Positions 8,384 to 15,870 of a stretch of 25,711 nt of DNA are shown one piece after another (the first letter of the stretch is position 1; each line of letters starts with the position of its first letter). The DNA is from an archaeon. Lineage in GTDB: Archaea; Asgardarchaeota; Hermodarchaeia; Hermodarchaeales; Hermodarchaeaceae. The DNA lies in assembly GCA_016550425.1 (NCBI GenBank), contig JABXGS010000199.1:1-25711 (forward strand). Reading direction: 5' to 3'. Position numbers and translations under genes: made by a program. The notes under the pieces were generated by a model. It was not told the origin of the DNA. It did no database searches and saw nothing but the letters and a program-made list of their open reading frames with translations.

Positions 8384-10423
8384 TTGAAGAAGAATCTAAT
8401 TTTGTTGGTACTCCTTTTTTGCATAATGGGAACTCCGCTCTTGAATTTAACTACCATAACTTACTTGCGAGGGACACAACTCACTGCAGTTTTAAATACA
8501 CCAAACAGCGATAACATTTTTGATAAAATAGAACTCAATCCTACAACCTCAAACGATCTTCTCGTAAATGAGAACGCTTCTGATGCGAAACCGATTCCAG
8601 TTCCCGCGATAATTGATCAGGTTTCATTTTCAAGTTATCAGACTTATCTAACTCATTTATGCAATAATATCGGGAGTCGAGTTTTTCCCTCAGATGGGAA
8701 TATGGAAGCAGCCGAATTCATTGCTGACCAATTCGAATTAGCAGGGCTTGAGGTTATGTTCCACGAATTTATCTCTGGTGGACCAAATGTGGTAGGAATT
8801 CTCCCTAGCGGTAGTGTTCTCAATAATCAATGCATTGTGGTGGGAGCACACTTTGACACTATTCCGGGAAGCTCCGATGGAGCTGATGATAACGGATCCG
8901 GGGTCGCCGCCGTTCTAGAAATTGCACGGGTTCTTTCACAATATCAATACAACTATACCTTCTACTTTGTCGCATTCAATGCGGAAGAAATTGGATTACA
9001 TGGAAGCCAAGCCTTTGCCCAATATCTCCAAAATAAAAGCATTCCCGTGGCTTGTGTCTATAACTTTGATATGATCCTCTGGGATAACCCGGAAGCACCT
9101 GCAAATGCAAAATATGAAATCATTCATAACGGGGGGGCAAGCGAAGCAATTGCCCTCCATGCCGCCAACATCGGCATTGAAAATGGATTTCCTGTTATTG
9201 CTAGTTACGGACCAGGAATGTGGATGAGTGATCAGGCCTCCTTTTGGGATTATGGCTACCCTGGCGTGTGGTTCTTCGAATCTGCTGGCCTGACTAACCC
9301 CTGGATCCATTCTGCAGCTGATACCCTATCCCGCCCTGAGTACTCTATTGAATTAGGAGTTATAGCCACTAAAAATGCCGCAGCCGCGCTCGCAGATTTT
9401 GCAAAACCTGTATCTACTGCGACAGGATTTCCACACGCCTCGTTTGTATCGCCAACACCAATAGATTTTGTTCCACCAAAAGCGAATATTCCTCTGGTTA
9501 TAGAAATCAAGGATGCATATAATGATGTAAATCACGTTGAACTATCAATCAACGATGAGCCCCTGATCGACATCTCATCCGGATTAAATGCCACTCATTG
9601 CACATACTTGTGGAATGCTACAAATTACTACGGTACTACAAATATACACGCCCGCATCTACGATGCCGTAGGATGGTGCACTAGTACAAGCCACACACTA
9701 CTCATCGATAAAGGACTTCGTCTTGACATCACTTCACCTCAGCCAGGAGAGCAAATCTCCCAAGGTACCCAGTATACAATCTGGATAAATGCTTCCGACC
9801 TTGATAGCCCTCAATTAGCCTATGTGCTTGTCAACGTGAATAACACAGAATGGGAATATGCTATACAACAGACACACAACCAACGCTACTATTACAACTG
9901 GACTGTAACAGGTGGAGGACCGCTCTCTATTCAAGTCCGAGCACGAGATTCCAATGGCTTTACAAACACCTCCATCGTTGAGGTTTATGTAATCCGTTAC
10001 CCTCCAGTTATTGAGGAGGTCACTATCTGGCCGAATCAACCACAACATACCGACCTAGTTCAAATATCTGCCCGAATTATTAGGAACCCCTTGGGAGCAG
10101 AAATCTACACTATTTTAGTTGTCTATAGCGTGGATAATGGAAGCTGGAAGACTCGACGATTGCTCCCCTCCGAGGAAGATATCTTTATGGAAATGATTGG
10201 ACCATTCCCCATTGGATCCTCCATACGTTTCTATATTGAAGCACAGGATTGGAATAATAACGTTGTACAAGACACCCGTGATGAGTTATATTATCGCTTC
10301 GTTGTGACTGCAAATCCAACTAATTACATACTCATTGGTAGCCTTAGTGTGATTACCTCCATAGTGATTATGAGTGGATTCGTCATTTGGCGAAGAAAAC
10401 GAAAGCAAACTGAAGGCATCTAA
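8384..10423 (+). CDS. Secreted, membrane-anchored M28 family metallopeptidase
   Basis: A 679-residue ectopeptidase. It has an N-terminal signal peptide (KK then a hydrophobic core, residues 2-22) and a C-terminal transmembrane helix (about 648-669) followed by RRKRK, so the body should face outside. The M28 aminopeptidase domain (about 75-345) has a complete two-zinc site: H156 and D158 in GAHFDT, D168 in DGADDNGSG, E201-E202 in NAEEIG, D229 in YNFDM and H309 in IHSAADT. Residues about 350-640 look like two or three beta-sandwich (Ig/FN3-like) domains with NGS/NTS-type glycosylation sequons. M28 enzymes usually remove N-terminal residues from peptides. The start must be TTG at 8384 to keep the signal peptide, because an in-frame stop lies at 8375. 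The GGGGG stretch abuts that codon, an odd spacing. It is followed by a C13 peptidase gene. Confidence 0.9.
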   Translation: MKKNLILLVLLFCIMGTPLLNLTTITYLRGTQLTAVLNTPNSDNIFDKIELNPTTSNDLLVNENASDAKPIPVPAIIDQVSFSSYQTYLTHLCNNIGSRVFPSDGNMEAAEFIADQFELAGLEVMFHEFISGGPNVVGILPSGSVLNNQCIVVGAHFDTIPGSSDGADDNGSGVAAVLEIARVLSQYQYNYTFYFVAFNAEEIGLHGSQAFAQYLQNKSIPVACVYNFDMILWDNPEAPANAKYEIIHNGGASEAIALHAANIGIENGFPVIASYGPGMWMSDQASFWDYGYPGVWFFESAGLTNPWIHSAADTLSRPEYSIELGVIATKNAAAALADFAKPVSTATGFPHASFVSPTPIDFVPPKANIPLVIEIKDAYNDVNHVELSINDEPLIDISSGLNATHCTYLWNATNYYGTTNIHARIYDAVGWCTSTSHTLLIDKGLRLDITSPQPGEQISQGTQYTIWINASDLDSPQLAYVLVNVNNTEWEYAIQQTHNQRYYYNWTVTGGGPLSIQVRARDSNGFTNTSIVEVYVIRYPPVIEEVTIWPNQPQHTDLVQISARIIRNPLGAEIYTILVVYSVDNGSWKTRRLLPSEEDIFMEMIGPFPIGSSIRFYIEAQDWNNNVVQDTRDELYYRFVVTANPTNYILIGSLSVITSIVIMSGFVIWRRKRKQTEGI

Positions 10424-10428
10424 AAACA

Positions 10429-10455
10429 GTTTCAAGTCAAACGGTTTCAATTCAA
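10429..10455 (+). repeat. Short imperfect direct repeat after peptidase gene
   Basis: GTTTCAAGTCAA (10429-10440) and GTTTCAATTCAA (10444-10455) differ at one base and repeat with a 15-base period just after the M28 stop codon. No function is apparent. Confidence 0.4.
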
Positions 10456-10503
10456 GGTTTCTATGAGTAATTGATTAGGTTCTAAAAGTTGGATAAATTT
10501 GTA

Positions 10504-10514
10504 TTTTTATACAA
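10504..10514 (+). promoter_or_regulatory. TATA box before C13 peptidase gene
   Basis: TTTTTATACAA lies about 60 bases before the ATG at 10574. It suggests that the C13 gene has its own promoter rather than depending on the M28 transcript. Confidence 0.5.
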
Positions 10515-10573
10515 AATCGCCTATACAGATGCCCACATTGTCACAAGTCTAACTACGACGGAAATGATGTGTG

Positions 10574-11854
10574 ATGAGTAAGAAATCAAAAAAGTCGAAA
10601 AAGAAAGGAAGCAGTAGGCAAACCATACTCGCTGCTTTGGTATTGATTCTCATCATCACAAATGTCGTCACCCTCGTCTACTTTATGTTTGTTGATCCCT
10701 CCGTCCCAATAGAAAATATACCCTTAGAGATCGGGGATGTGGCAGCAAATAGTCCATTATATCTGGGGAAACCGCTCACCTTGAAAGGCTACTATGTTAT
10801 TAGTGCAGGTTACAACTTGTTGGTTTCACATCCTCTCTTGTTCTTCAACAACTCCCTCAACAATGACAATTATGTGATCCTGACTCGAGGAGTTACCGAA
10901 CAGATGTCCCAAAGTTTTGGAAAACAGATCGCTGTGAAAGGCATCCTGGAAAGAGTGGACCCTGACCTTGGGACCCTGGAATTCAGCGTAGAGTCTTTTT
11001 TCGACATCTCCTCAATTGTAATGGAATTTGGTAGCTACGATGATGAATTGTTTTATCCTTATGACTACTTTGATTCTATTCCACACCTCTTTGATCCAAA
11101 CCCTGAAAAATACGCCGTACTATTTAGTGGGGGGATAAAGCCAGAGAAAGCACACTCGCGCTATTGGAATGACATCATTTACATGTATTTCATCCTCCAA
11201 ATGCATGGATACGAATCTGAAAATATCTATGTCATTTACAAAGATGGAATCGGTGAGGATTCCTATACTCCGGTCCATTATCCCGCCACCCATGCGTCGA
11301 TGAATACTGTATTTAATTTATTGAGTCAAGAAATGGGAGCAGCAGACACACTCTTCTTCTACACAACGAATCATGGAGGAAGTGGGGGCATCAGTGTATG
11401 GGGTCCTATGGATTCAAGTGGTGCTTTGACCCATTCCCAAGTATCAAATTGGCTTGATTCCATCACTTGTAGAAATATGATTATTGTAATGGAACAATGT
11501 CGTTCAGGAAAGTTCATTTCACATCTCAGCGCACCTGGACGCGTCATACTAACTGCATGTAAAGACGATCAAAGCTCCTATGGCTGTGATAAGGAAGGCA
11601 ATTGGGATGAGTTTGTCTACCATTTCATGTGTGCCTTGGTGAGTATCCCCTGGAATGGCGATGATGTAACCGTTGATGCTGATCTCAATGTTGACGGACA
11701 AATCTCCATGCGCGAAGCTTTCGTATGGGCTGCAGCCTTCGATAGCCGAGCTGAAACCCCCTGGTACAACGATAATGGAGATGGCTACGGATACCATGTC
11801 ATGCAGGTCGCCTTCGGATCAGGTCCATGGTACGGAGATACGATATTTCTGTAA
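10574..11854 (+). CDS. Membrane-anchored C13 (legumain-like) cysteine peptidase with EF-hand
   Basis: About 426 residues; positions below count from the GTG at 10571. A lysine-rich cytoplasmic start is followed by one signal-anchor helix (18-40), placing the rest outside. Residues about 50-148 are beta-rich and look OB-fold-like (GKPLTLKGYYV, GKQIAVKGILE). The C13 caspase-fold domain (about 180-355) shows H268 in TTNHGGSGG and C310 in VMEQCRSGKF, 42 residues apart as in legumain and the GPI-transamidase subunit PIG-K. A later SSYGC resembles the SSYAC of legumain's substrate pocket. A perfect EF-hand loop follows (D371, N373, D375, G376, I378, E382), then a second Asp/Gly-rich turn near 400. 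Likely role: asparaginyl-type proteolysis or transpeptidation at the cell surface; the substrate is unknown. ATG at 10574 is preferred over the adjacent GTG. Confidence 0.88.
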   Translation: MSKKSKKSKKKGSSRQTILAALVLILIITNVVTLVYFMFVDPSVPIENIPLEIGDVAANSPLYLGKPLTLKGYYVISAGYNLLVSHPLLFFNNSLNNDNYVILTRGVTEQMSQSFGKQIAVKGILERVDPDLGTLEFSVESFFDISSIVMEFGSYDDELFYPYDYFDSIPHLFDPNPEKYAVLFSGGIKPEKAHSRYWNDIIYMYFILQMHGYESENIYVIYKDGIGEDSYTPVHYPATHASMNTVFNLLSQEMGAADTLFFYTTNHGGSGGISVWGPMDSSGALTHSQVSNWLDSITCRNMIIVMEQCRSGKFISHLSAPGRVILTACKDDQSSYGCDKEGNWDEFVYHFMCALVSIPWNGDDVTVDADLNVDGQISMREAFVWAAAFDSRAETPWYNDNGDGYGYHVMQVAFGSGPWYGDTIFL

Positions 11855-11882
11855 AAAATCCATCAAAGATCATCTATTACTG

Positions 11883-11892
11883 TGTATAAAAA
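11883..11892 (+). promoter_or_regulatory. Possible upstream TATA box
   Basis: TGTATAAAAA is a good archaeal TATA match, about 95 bases before the membrane protein start at 11988. It may be an alternative promoter to the nearer box at 11947-11954. Confidence 0.35.
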
Positions 11893-11946
11893 GAGGCAGT
11901 ATCACTTTCTACAACTTTATTCATACAAAATGGAAAGATAATCGCA

Positions 11947-11954
11947 TTTATATT
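11947..11954 (+). promoter_or_regulatory. TATA box of membrane protein gene
   Basis: TTTATATT lies 34 bases before the ATG at 11988. Transcription from it would start just before the AAGGTG ribosome binding site (11976-11981), giving a very short leader. Confidence 0.45.
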
Positions 11955-11987
11955 CAAAGATTGTAGAATGGCGCCAAGGTGTTTCTA

Positions 11988-12584
11988 ATGACAGAAGAAG
12001 AAATGTCAATTGAGAAAAGTTCTGAAGAAAAATTCTGGAGAAACTTGGCAAGACAATATTGGTATATCGCCGTAATTTTCGGTATAATCCTAGTCGGTGC
12101 CATTATTGGTTTCATTCTTACCTTAGACTGGTACGTAAAAGTTTCAGCAATCGGTGGCTTTGGTACCTGGACATTCAACGAATTTTCATTAGGAGAAGCT
12201 GTCCTATGGTGTCTCTTCTTTGTACTGTGGTTACTCCTATTCGTTGGGTTACCAACCATAGCAGCAGGAGGACTTGTCGCTGCTATTACGTGGTTTGTCG
12301 TTCTGCCTCCTGAAATCAAAGCAGAAATTAAGGCACAACCTAAGAGCGTAGCAGGTACAAAAGAAACCGGTGGTAGCGGAGGATTTAGCTTCCTACTCTT
12401 TATAGGCGTATGCCTTAAAATCTGGCTTGATGGAAACTGGTTCACCAAATTTGCTAGCTTACCAATCGGTTATTTCATATACACATGGCTCTTTGTTCTC
12501 GTCTGGGCCCTAATCATCTTTGGAATACCAGCAGCTATCATAGGTCTAATCTGGTTTGCCACGAAGTATAAAAAAACCGCTTAA
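11988..12584 (+). CDS. Four-helix membrane protein of unknown function
   Basis: About 198 residues. An acidic N-terminus (TEEEMSIEKSSEEK) precedes two hydrophobic segments, then a polar loop (about residues 105-130 with PPEIKAEIKAQPKS and a GGSGG stretch), then two more helices and a short basic tail. The pattern suggests four transmembrane helices with both ends in the cytoplasm. Charged catalytic or metal-binding motifs are absent. I do not recognise the family. The start at 11988 is chosen because AAGGTG (11976-11981) sits six bases before that ATG; an in-frame GTG at 11979 would overlap the binding site. It follows the C13 peptidase on the same strand after 133 bases with its own TATA box, so co-function with the peptidases is only a positional guess. 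Confidence 0.75.
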   Translation: MTEEEMSIEKSSEEKFWRNLARQYWYIAVIFGIILVGAIIGFILTLDWYVKVSAIGGFGTWTFNEFSLGEAVLWCLFFVLWLLLFVGLPTIAAGGLVAAITWFVVLPPEIKAEIKAQPKSVAGTKETGGSGGFSFLLFIGVCLKIWLDGNWFTKFASLPIGYFIYTWLFVLVWALIIFGIPAAIIGLIWFATKYKKTA

Positions 12585-12716
12585 TGAAATCAGATCAAAA
12601 TCCTTGCAACCTCATTCGAGTGTAGTCCTAGGCTACAGTGAAACAAAGGACTGAATGGTTGTCTAGTAAAAAATCTATACTTCAAAAACCAGGTCTTACT
12701 GGACTTCTCACCTCGA

Positions 12717-12788
12717 AGCCCCTAGTAAGATGCTTTCAACTTGTTCTAAATTGTTGAAATGTCTTAGAAAATAGGGGCTCTGTTTTTT
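12717..12788 (+). terminator. Long hairpin with T-run between convergent genes
   Basis: Three stacked stems pair: AGCCCCTA (12717-12724) with TAGGGGCT (12772-12779), TAAGA (12726-12730) with TCTTA (12762-12766), and TTTCAAC (12734-12740) with GTTGAAA (12753-12759), around a 12-base loop. TTTTTT follows at 12783-12788. On the plus strand this has the form of an intrinsic terminator for the membrane protein gene ending at 12584, although it lies 130 bases downstream. The wide spacing and internal loops also allow a small structured RNA. The rest of 12585-12828 holds a small interrupted palindrome (TGTAGTCC and AGGCTACA near 12620) and a weak copy of the intergenic motif near 12690. Confidence 0.6.
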
Positions 12789-12828
12789 ATTCAATCTCAC
12801 GACAGCACACGGATATCTTTGTCAACTT

Positions 12829-13446
12829 TCATTTTGGATATCCTACTGTCTGTGCGAATAATATACGCTGAGTAGGACGCAGATTGAATTCCTTTTCGAT
12901 GCTAACTTTTTCACAATTATGAAACCATACTGCCAGCCCCGCTGAAGCAGCAAAAAGGTAGACGTTCTGAGCAATGAAGCCTGTATCTGTATAATAATAA
13001 GATTTCTGCACTTCGGAGTCTCCAATGCTTGGATCCGGTTGGTTTGGTCCAAGATCATAGTGGGAAAGGTCTGCAACATAAAAGATATTTACTGGCGTGT
13101 TGCTTGTAAGGCGCGCTGCCCTACGGCTACAGGAGAATATACGAAAGTCCCCTGCAGAAATAGGAGTCAGTTGATGAGGAATAGCTTCATACAAATAGAG
13201 GCCATCCTTCAATGCTACGTAAAGATCAATTTCTTGAGAATTGCTTGCCGAAGGCGCTGTCCTTCCTGGCTTGTTAAAGCTGGTCTTCTGACGATTTACT
13301 CCAAAGGCAGCCCAGAGGAGGTTTGAAAGAAGCTGAAGTGGAAGCTCTCTCGAATCAATCTCTCGATTAGTCACCCTAAGCTGTAAAGCTTCCAATAAGG
13401 TTTTTCCACCTTTTCTCTCAGGTTCTGGTAACATAATCGGTTCCAT
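12829..13446 (-). CDS. SagB-like nitroreductase-family flavoprotein
   Basis: A nitroreductase-fold protein of about 205 residues, the size of short SagB-type members. Near the N-terminus it has the FMN-phosphate binding pattern LQLRVTNREI followed by LSNLLWAAFGVNR. Next come RTAPSASNSQEIDLYVAL and GLYLYE, the hallmark of the SagB group. The C-terminal half has a GLAVWFHNCEKV stretch and ends in the TVGYPK typical of the fold. It should bind FMN and use NAD(P)H or a bound thiol/azoline substrate. SagB dehydrogenases oxidise azolines in modified peptides, but no YcaO gene or precursor peptide is visible here, so a general redox role is equally likely. The start is set at ATG 13446 because AAAGGGTG lies just upstream. 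An in-frame ATG at 13479 would overlap the DUF362 gene by ten bases. Either way the two genes are tightly coupled. Confidence 0.87.
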   Translation of the reverse strand: MEPIMLPEPERKGGKTLLEALQLRVTNREIDSRELPLQLLSNLLWAAFGVNRQKTSFNKPGRTAPSASNSQEIDLYVALKDGLYLYEAIPHQLTPISAGDFRIFSCSRRAARLTSNTPVNIFYVADLSHYDLGPNQPDPSIGDSEVQKSYYYTDTGFIAQNVYLFAASAGLAVWFHNCEKVSIEKEFNLRPTQRILFAQTVGYPK

Positions 13447-13469
13447 TGTACACACACCCTTTCTTGTTT

Positions 13470-14288
13470 TTACTCCCATTTCCGGTAGACAGCTTCGATG
13501 CCATCACCGACGACTTCAATGTCAGAAATCTCACCCATGCCCGCCTTATGGAGCCACCGAACATGATCAATGGCGTAGGGATCGATTCCAATACATCGCG
13601 CCGCAGTGGCATCTGCTGCGACCGGGTCAACACTTGCGATGATGGTGTCCATCTTTACAGGGGGCCCACTCCAAGGCCCAGGACCAGACTTGCCATAAAA
13701 GCCATCGATCACACTAAGCGTGGGTGGGAGCGTCCTGCAAATATCATAGACGAAGTTACTTGTACCATATTGATGAAGGCCGTATTTGTTCTGGGTGGAT
13801 AGCATCCCGAACATATTCTTCAATCCCATTGTAATAGTTGTATGTTGGAGTGTCTTCATTGATGGCACCGAAATGATCGCAGACTCGATGGCGAGACGGG
13901 CTACCTTAAAGGACTTTATCCCACGATGATTTTCTACCTTTAGTTCAACTTGATCGTCAAGCTTCCCCAAGTTGATATACTTGGAACCCAATCGTTCAAT
14001 AACCGCCATCATCCCCGTCTCAATGATCGCTTCGTCCGGCGAGGTGATTCCCCCCTCGGTCTCAACCACAATTACTTTCTTGTCTAGTTCCTGGAGCTTC
14101 AAAATCACAGCTTCCAATACGATGGGATCTGTGGTGATTCCGGTTTCAAATGTGTGGCTTGTGATAAGATTCGGTTTCACTAAAACTGTTTCATAGGGCT
14201 CAAGAGCTTCTCGGAACGGTATTAACTCCATAGCCCGAAAGACGGGTTTAACACTTCGTTCTCCCTTAACTACCGCTACCAATGACAT
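13470..14288 (-). CDS. DUF362 domain protein
   Basis: A soluble 272-residue protein with the full set of DUF362 hallmarks: VLVKPNLI (36-42), TDPIVLEAVI, VVETEGG, TMGLKNMFGML (153-163), DGFYGKSGPGPW (195-206), DPVAADATAARCIG (221-234) and DPYAIDHV. Some members carry a C-terminal 4Fe-4S ferredoxin domain; this one does not and ends soon after the core. The biochemical function of the family is poorly defined. A redox or metal-centre assembly role has been suggested from its frequent partnership with iron-sulfur proteins. The nitroreductase gene begins downstream within 25 bases, or overlaps, so the pair should share one transcript. This supports a joint redox function. The ATG at 14288 has no obvious ribosome binding site and may belong to a short-leader transcript. 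Confidence 0.9.
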   Translation of the reverse strand: MSLVAVVKGERSVKPVFRAMELIPFREALEPYETVLVKPNLITSHTFETGITTDPIVLEAVILKLQELDKKVIVVETEGGITSPDEAIIETGMMAVIERLGSKYINLGKLDDQVELKVENHRGIKSFKVARLAIESAIISVPSMKTLQHTTITMGLKNMFGMLSTQNKYGLHQYGTSNFVYDICRTLPPTLSVIDGFYGKSGPGPWSGPPVKMDTIIASVDPVAADATAARCIGIDPYAIDHVRWLHKAGMGEISDIEVVGDGIEAVYRKWE

Positions 14289-14309
14289 AGCAGTATCTAC
14301 AGAACATCA

Positions 14310-14328
14310 GATATTAAAATCCAATATC
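14310..14328. promoter_or_regulatory. Palindrome in divergent promoter
   Basis: GATATT (14310-14315) and AATATC (14323-14328) are exact inverse complements seven bases apart. They lie in the 58-base gap between the divergent DUF362 and membrane protein genes and overlap AT-rich sequence that could serve as a TATA box in either direction (TTTTAATAT on the minus strand). A dimeric regulator could control both genes from here, but the site is AT-rich and could arise by chance. Confidence 0.35.
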
Positions 14329-14346
14329 AGGTGGAATGTTTTTATT

Positions 14347-15057
14347 GTGATCAAAAAGGTTCATGGTAAAAGCAATTACAAAAATCTTATACGAATGAAT
14401 TCGGCTGTAACCTATAGGGGAGTTAAGTTGCTGCAATTAGCAGTTGATTGGCTGTCTTTGACCAGTTGGTTGCTGCTAGTATTCTTTATTTTACTCATCA
14501 TAACGATTTCTTACAACTTTTATCGAGAATGGGGGCGCATTCCTGATGAAAGCCAATGGATCGCTACAAAGGGGAAGCTCCTCAGCACTAAAACCGAGTT
14601 TAAGGCTGGTGTCCGTCTTTCTGTTACACCTAAAAACCCCCGGATTCGTCGTCTTGATCTAGGCTCCTATACGATCTGGCGTCCATATGGCCGAGGAGTA
14701 GATTCCAGGTTCTTTCGCATGCGCCTCCATTTAACTTTAGACTGTGGAATCCACTTTGAACTGACCTCCAAGAACCATGTTCCAGGTGGCATCATATTTG
14801 ATCCAAACGAAGCCATAATCGGTAATGAGGTCGTTGATCACCTTTTTTACACGGAAACAACCACTCCCAAAGAAACTAGCACTCTTCTCGAAACTCCCAA
14901 ACTACTTAGTCTCATCGAACAACAACCAGAGCTCCAAAAACTCCAAGTCAAAGGAGACCAAATTGAACTTATTTTCAAACGAAAAATCAGATTGCTAGAA
15001 CCATTCTATCAACTGGCACTCATCCTTGCCAATCAGCTCGAAGAACTCTACCTGTAA
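14347..15057 (+). CDS. Single-pass membrane protein of unknown function
   Basis: A 236-residue protein with one strong transmembrane helix (about 36-58) after a basic N-terminus, then a soluble domain of about 175 residues. The first part of that domain is rich in strands (GVRLSVTPKNPRIRRL, SYTIWRPYGRG, RLHLTLDCGIHFELTS). Then come VDHLFYTETTTPKETSTLL, a helical PKLLSLIEQQPELQKL and a strand pair (QVKGDQIELIFKRKI). The 'observed value, then P-L--L, then strand pair' layout is faintly like DUF3137-type membrane proteins, a guess I would not rely on. The helix-proximal basic residues suggest the soluble domain may lie in the cytoplasm. GTG at 14347 has AGGTGG (14330-14335) upstream at a rather long spacing; ATG at 14395 is the alternative start and would still keep the helix. 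Confidence 0.65.
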   Translation: MIKKVHGKSNYKNLIRMNSAVTYRGVKLLQLAVDWLSLTSWLLLVFFILLIITISYNFYREWGRIPDESQWIATKGKLLSTKTEFKAGVRLSVTPKNPRIRRLDLGSYTIWRPYGRGVDSRFFRMRLHLTLDCGIHFELTSKNHVPGGIIFDPNEAIIGNEVVDHLFYTETTTPKETSTLLETPKLLSLIEQQPELQKLQVKGDQIELIFKRKIRLLEPFYQLALILANQLEELYL

Positions 15058-15133
15058 CTCAATCACCCCTTATCGAATTGCGTACATCACAATTTTTCCC
15101 CACACTTTGTATCACTAATATACTCGAAACCCT

Positions 15134-15159
15134 ACACCCTACTGAACCTTTTTTCATTT
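15134..15159 (+). repeat. Intergenic motif, copy A
   Basis: ACTGAACC, then T6, then CATTT. It matches copy D (20967-21000) over ACTGAAC-T6-CATTT apart from one inserted base. The AAGCCTT part is degenerate here (ACACCCT). It lies between two plus-strand membrane protein genes. Confidence 0.5.
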
Positions 15160-15244
15160 TAATTCATAGCTAAGACCTTTAAGGCACTCATTAGCATTAC
15201 ATGATAGCCATACATAATTTGAAGAAACGGAGACAGCAAATGAA

Positions 15245-15598
15245 ATGAGTAACACTGAAACTTCATCTATGCTTGTAAGGATTGGTGCCTGGCTCCAGAT
15301 TCCTTTCTCATTCTTTATCATCGTCATTATTGCATGGATGTTTTGGATTTTATGGCCAATTATGCTTGATCCTATATTTTGGACAGCCTTTGGATGGTGG
15401 ACAACGGTACTCTTGGGGTTAAGCATCTTCGCAGGTATATTGGGACTAATTCTCGCACTATTTTGGTTTAAGTGGCGAAATGATATACCTACTCATAAGA
15501 ACGATTTCATTAAGACCGGTATTGTCGGCATGATTTTCACGGGAACGGTTCCCGGCTTACTTGTACTCATTGGAGCAGCTATTCACCCATCCAAATAG
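15245..15598 (+). CDS. Small three-helix membrane protein
   Basis: A 117-residue protein with three predicted transmembrane helices (about 18-41, 50-75 and 88-112), tryptophan-rich in the first loop (WMFWILWP, FGWWTT) and with a short basic, polar loop (KWRNDIPTHKND) between helices two and three. No cofactor or catalytic motif is visible and I do not recognise a family. The ATG at 15245 is preceded at some distance by ACGGAGA; an out-of-frame ATG lies five bases earlier and stops at once. The neighbours are another orphan membrane protein and a tautomerase homologue. The coding character (open frame with clean helices and charged loops) supports a real gene. Confidence 0.7.
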   Translation: MSNTETSSMLVRIGAWLQIPFSFFIIVIIAWMFWILWPIMLDPIFWTAFGWWTTVLLGLSIFAGILGLILALFWFKWRNDIPTHKNDFIKTGIVGMIFTGTVPGLLVLIGAAIHPSK

Positions 15599-15663
15599 CA
15601 CACCAATCCTCTGTAGAGTAACGCAAAAAAGTGGTGGTAGATACAAATAGTTTAGGTTTTGAA

Positions 15664-15870
15664 ATGCCAATTGCTCACATTCATCTATGGAAAGGGTTCT
15701 CGGAAGACAAGATCAAAGAAATAATTGAGGGAATAACAGATGTATTTGTTAAAATCGGTATCCCCTCACGTGCAGTTGAAGTCGTTGTTCATGAAATTCC
15801 CAAAACACATTGGGGCGTTGATGGTAAACCAGCAACCCAATCGTTGAAGGATTGGCAACCACCTGAATGA
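15664..15870 (+). CDS. 4-oxalocrotonate tautomerase family protein
   Basis: A 68-residue protein starting MPIAHIHLW. After Met removal the catalytic Pro1 of the tautomerase superfamily would be the N-terminal residue, which fixes the start at ATG 15664. An in-frame GTG at 15631 would bury the proline and should be rejected. The rest follows the family: an amphipathic helix (EDKIKEIIEGITDVFVKIG), IPSRAVEVVVHEIP as the second strand, and THWGVDGKPA at the C-terminal end with W49 near the position of Phe50. The arginine at position 11 of classical 4-OT is replaced by F11, so activity on dicarboxylate substrates may be altered. It would act as an oligomer in the cytoplasm. No aromatic-degradation genes lie nearby, so the substrate is unknown. 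Confidence 0.88.
   Translation: MPIAHIHLWKGFSEDKIKEIIEGITDVFVKIGIPSRAVEVVVHEIPKTHWGVDGKPATQSLKDWQPPE

Noticed and set aside
11954..12448. 164-codon open frame on the minus strand
   Set aside because: Antisense to the four-helix membrane protein, which has a TATA box, a binding site and clean helices. The minus-strand translation is Ser/Pro-rich with no motifs.
12829..14288. Thiazole/oxazole-modified peptide (TOMM) cluster suggested by the SagB-like protein
   Set aside because: No YcaO cyclodehydratase, precursor peptide, protease or exporter gene is nearby.
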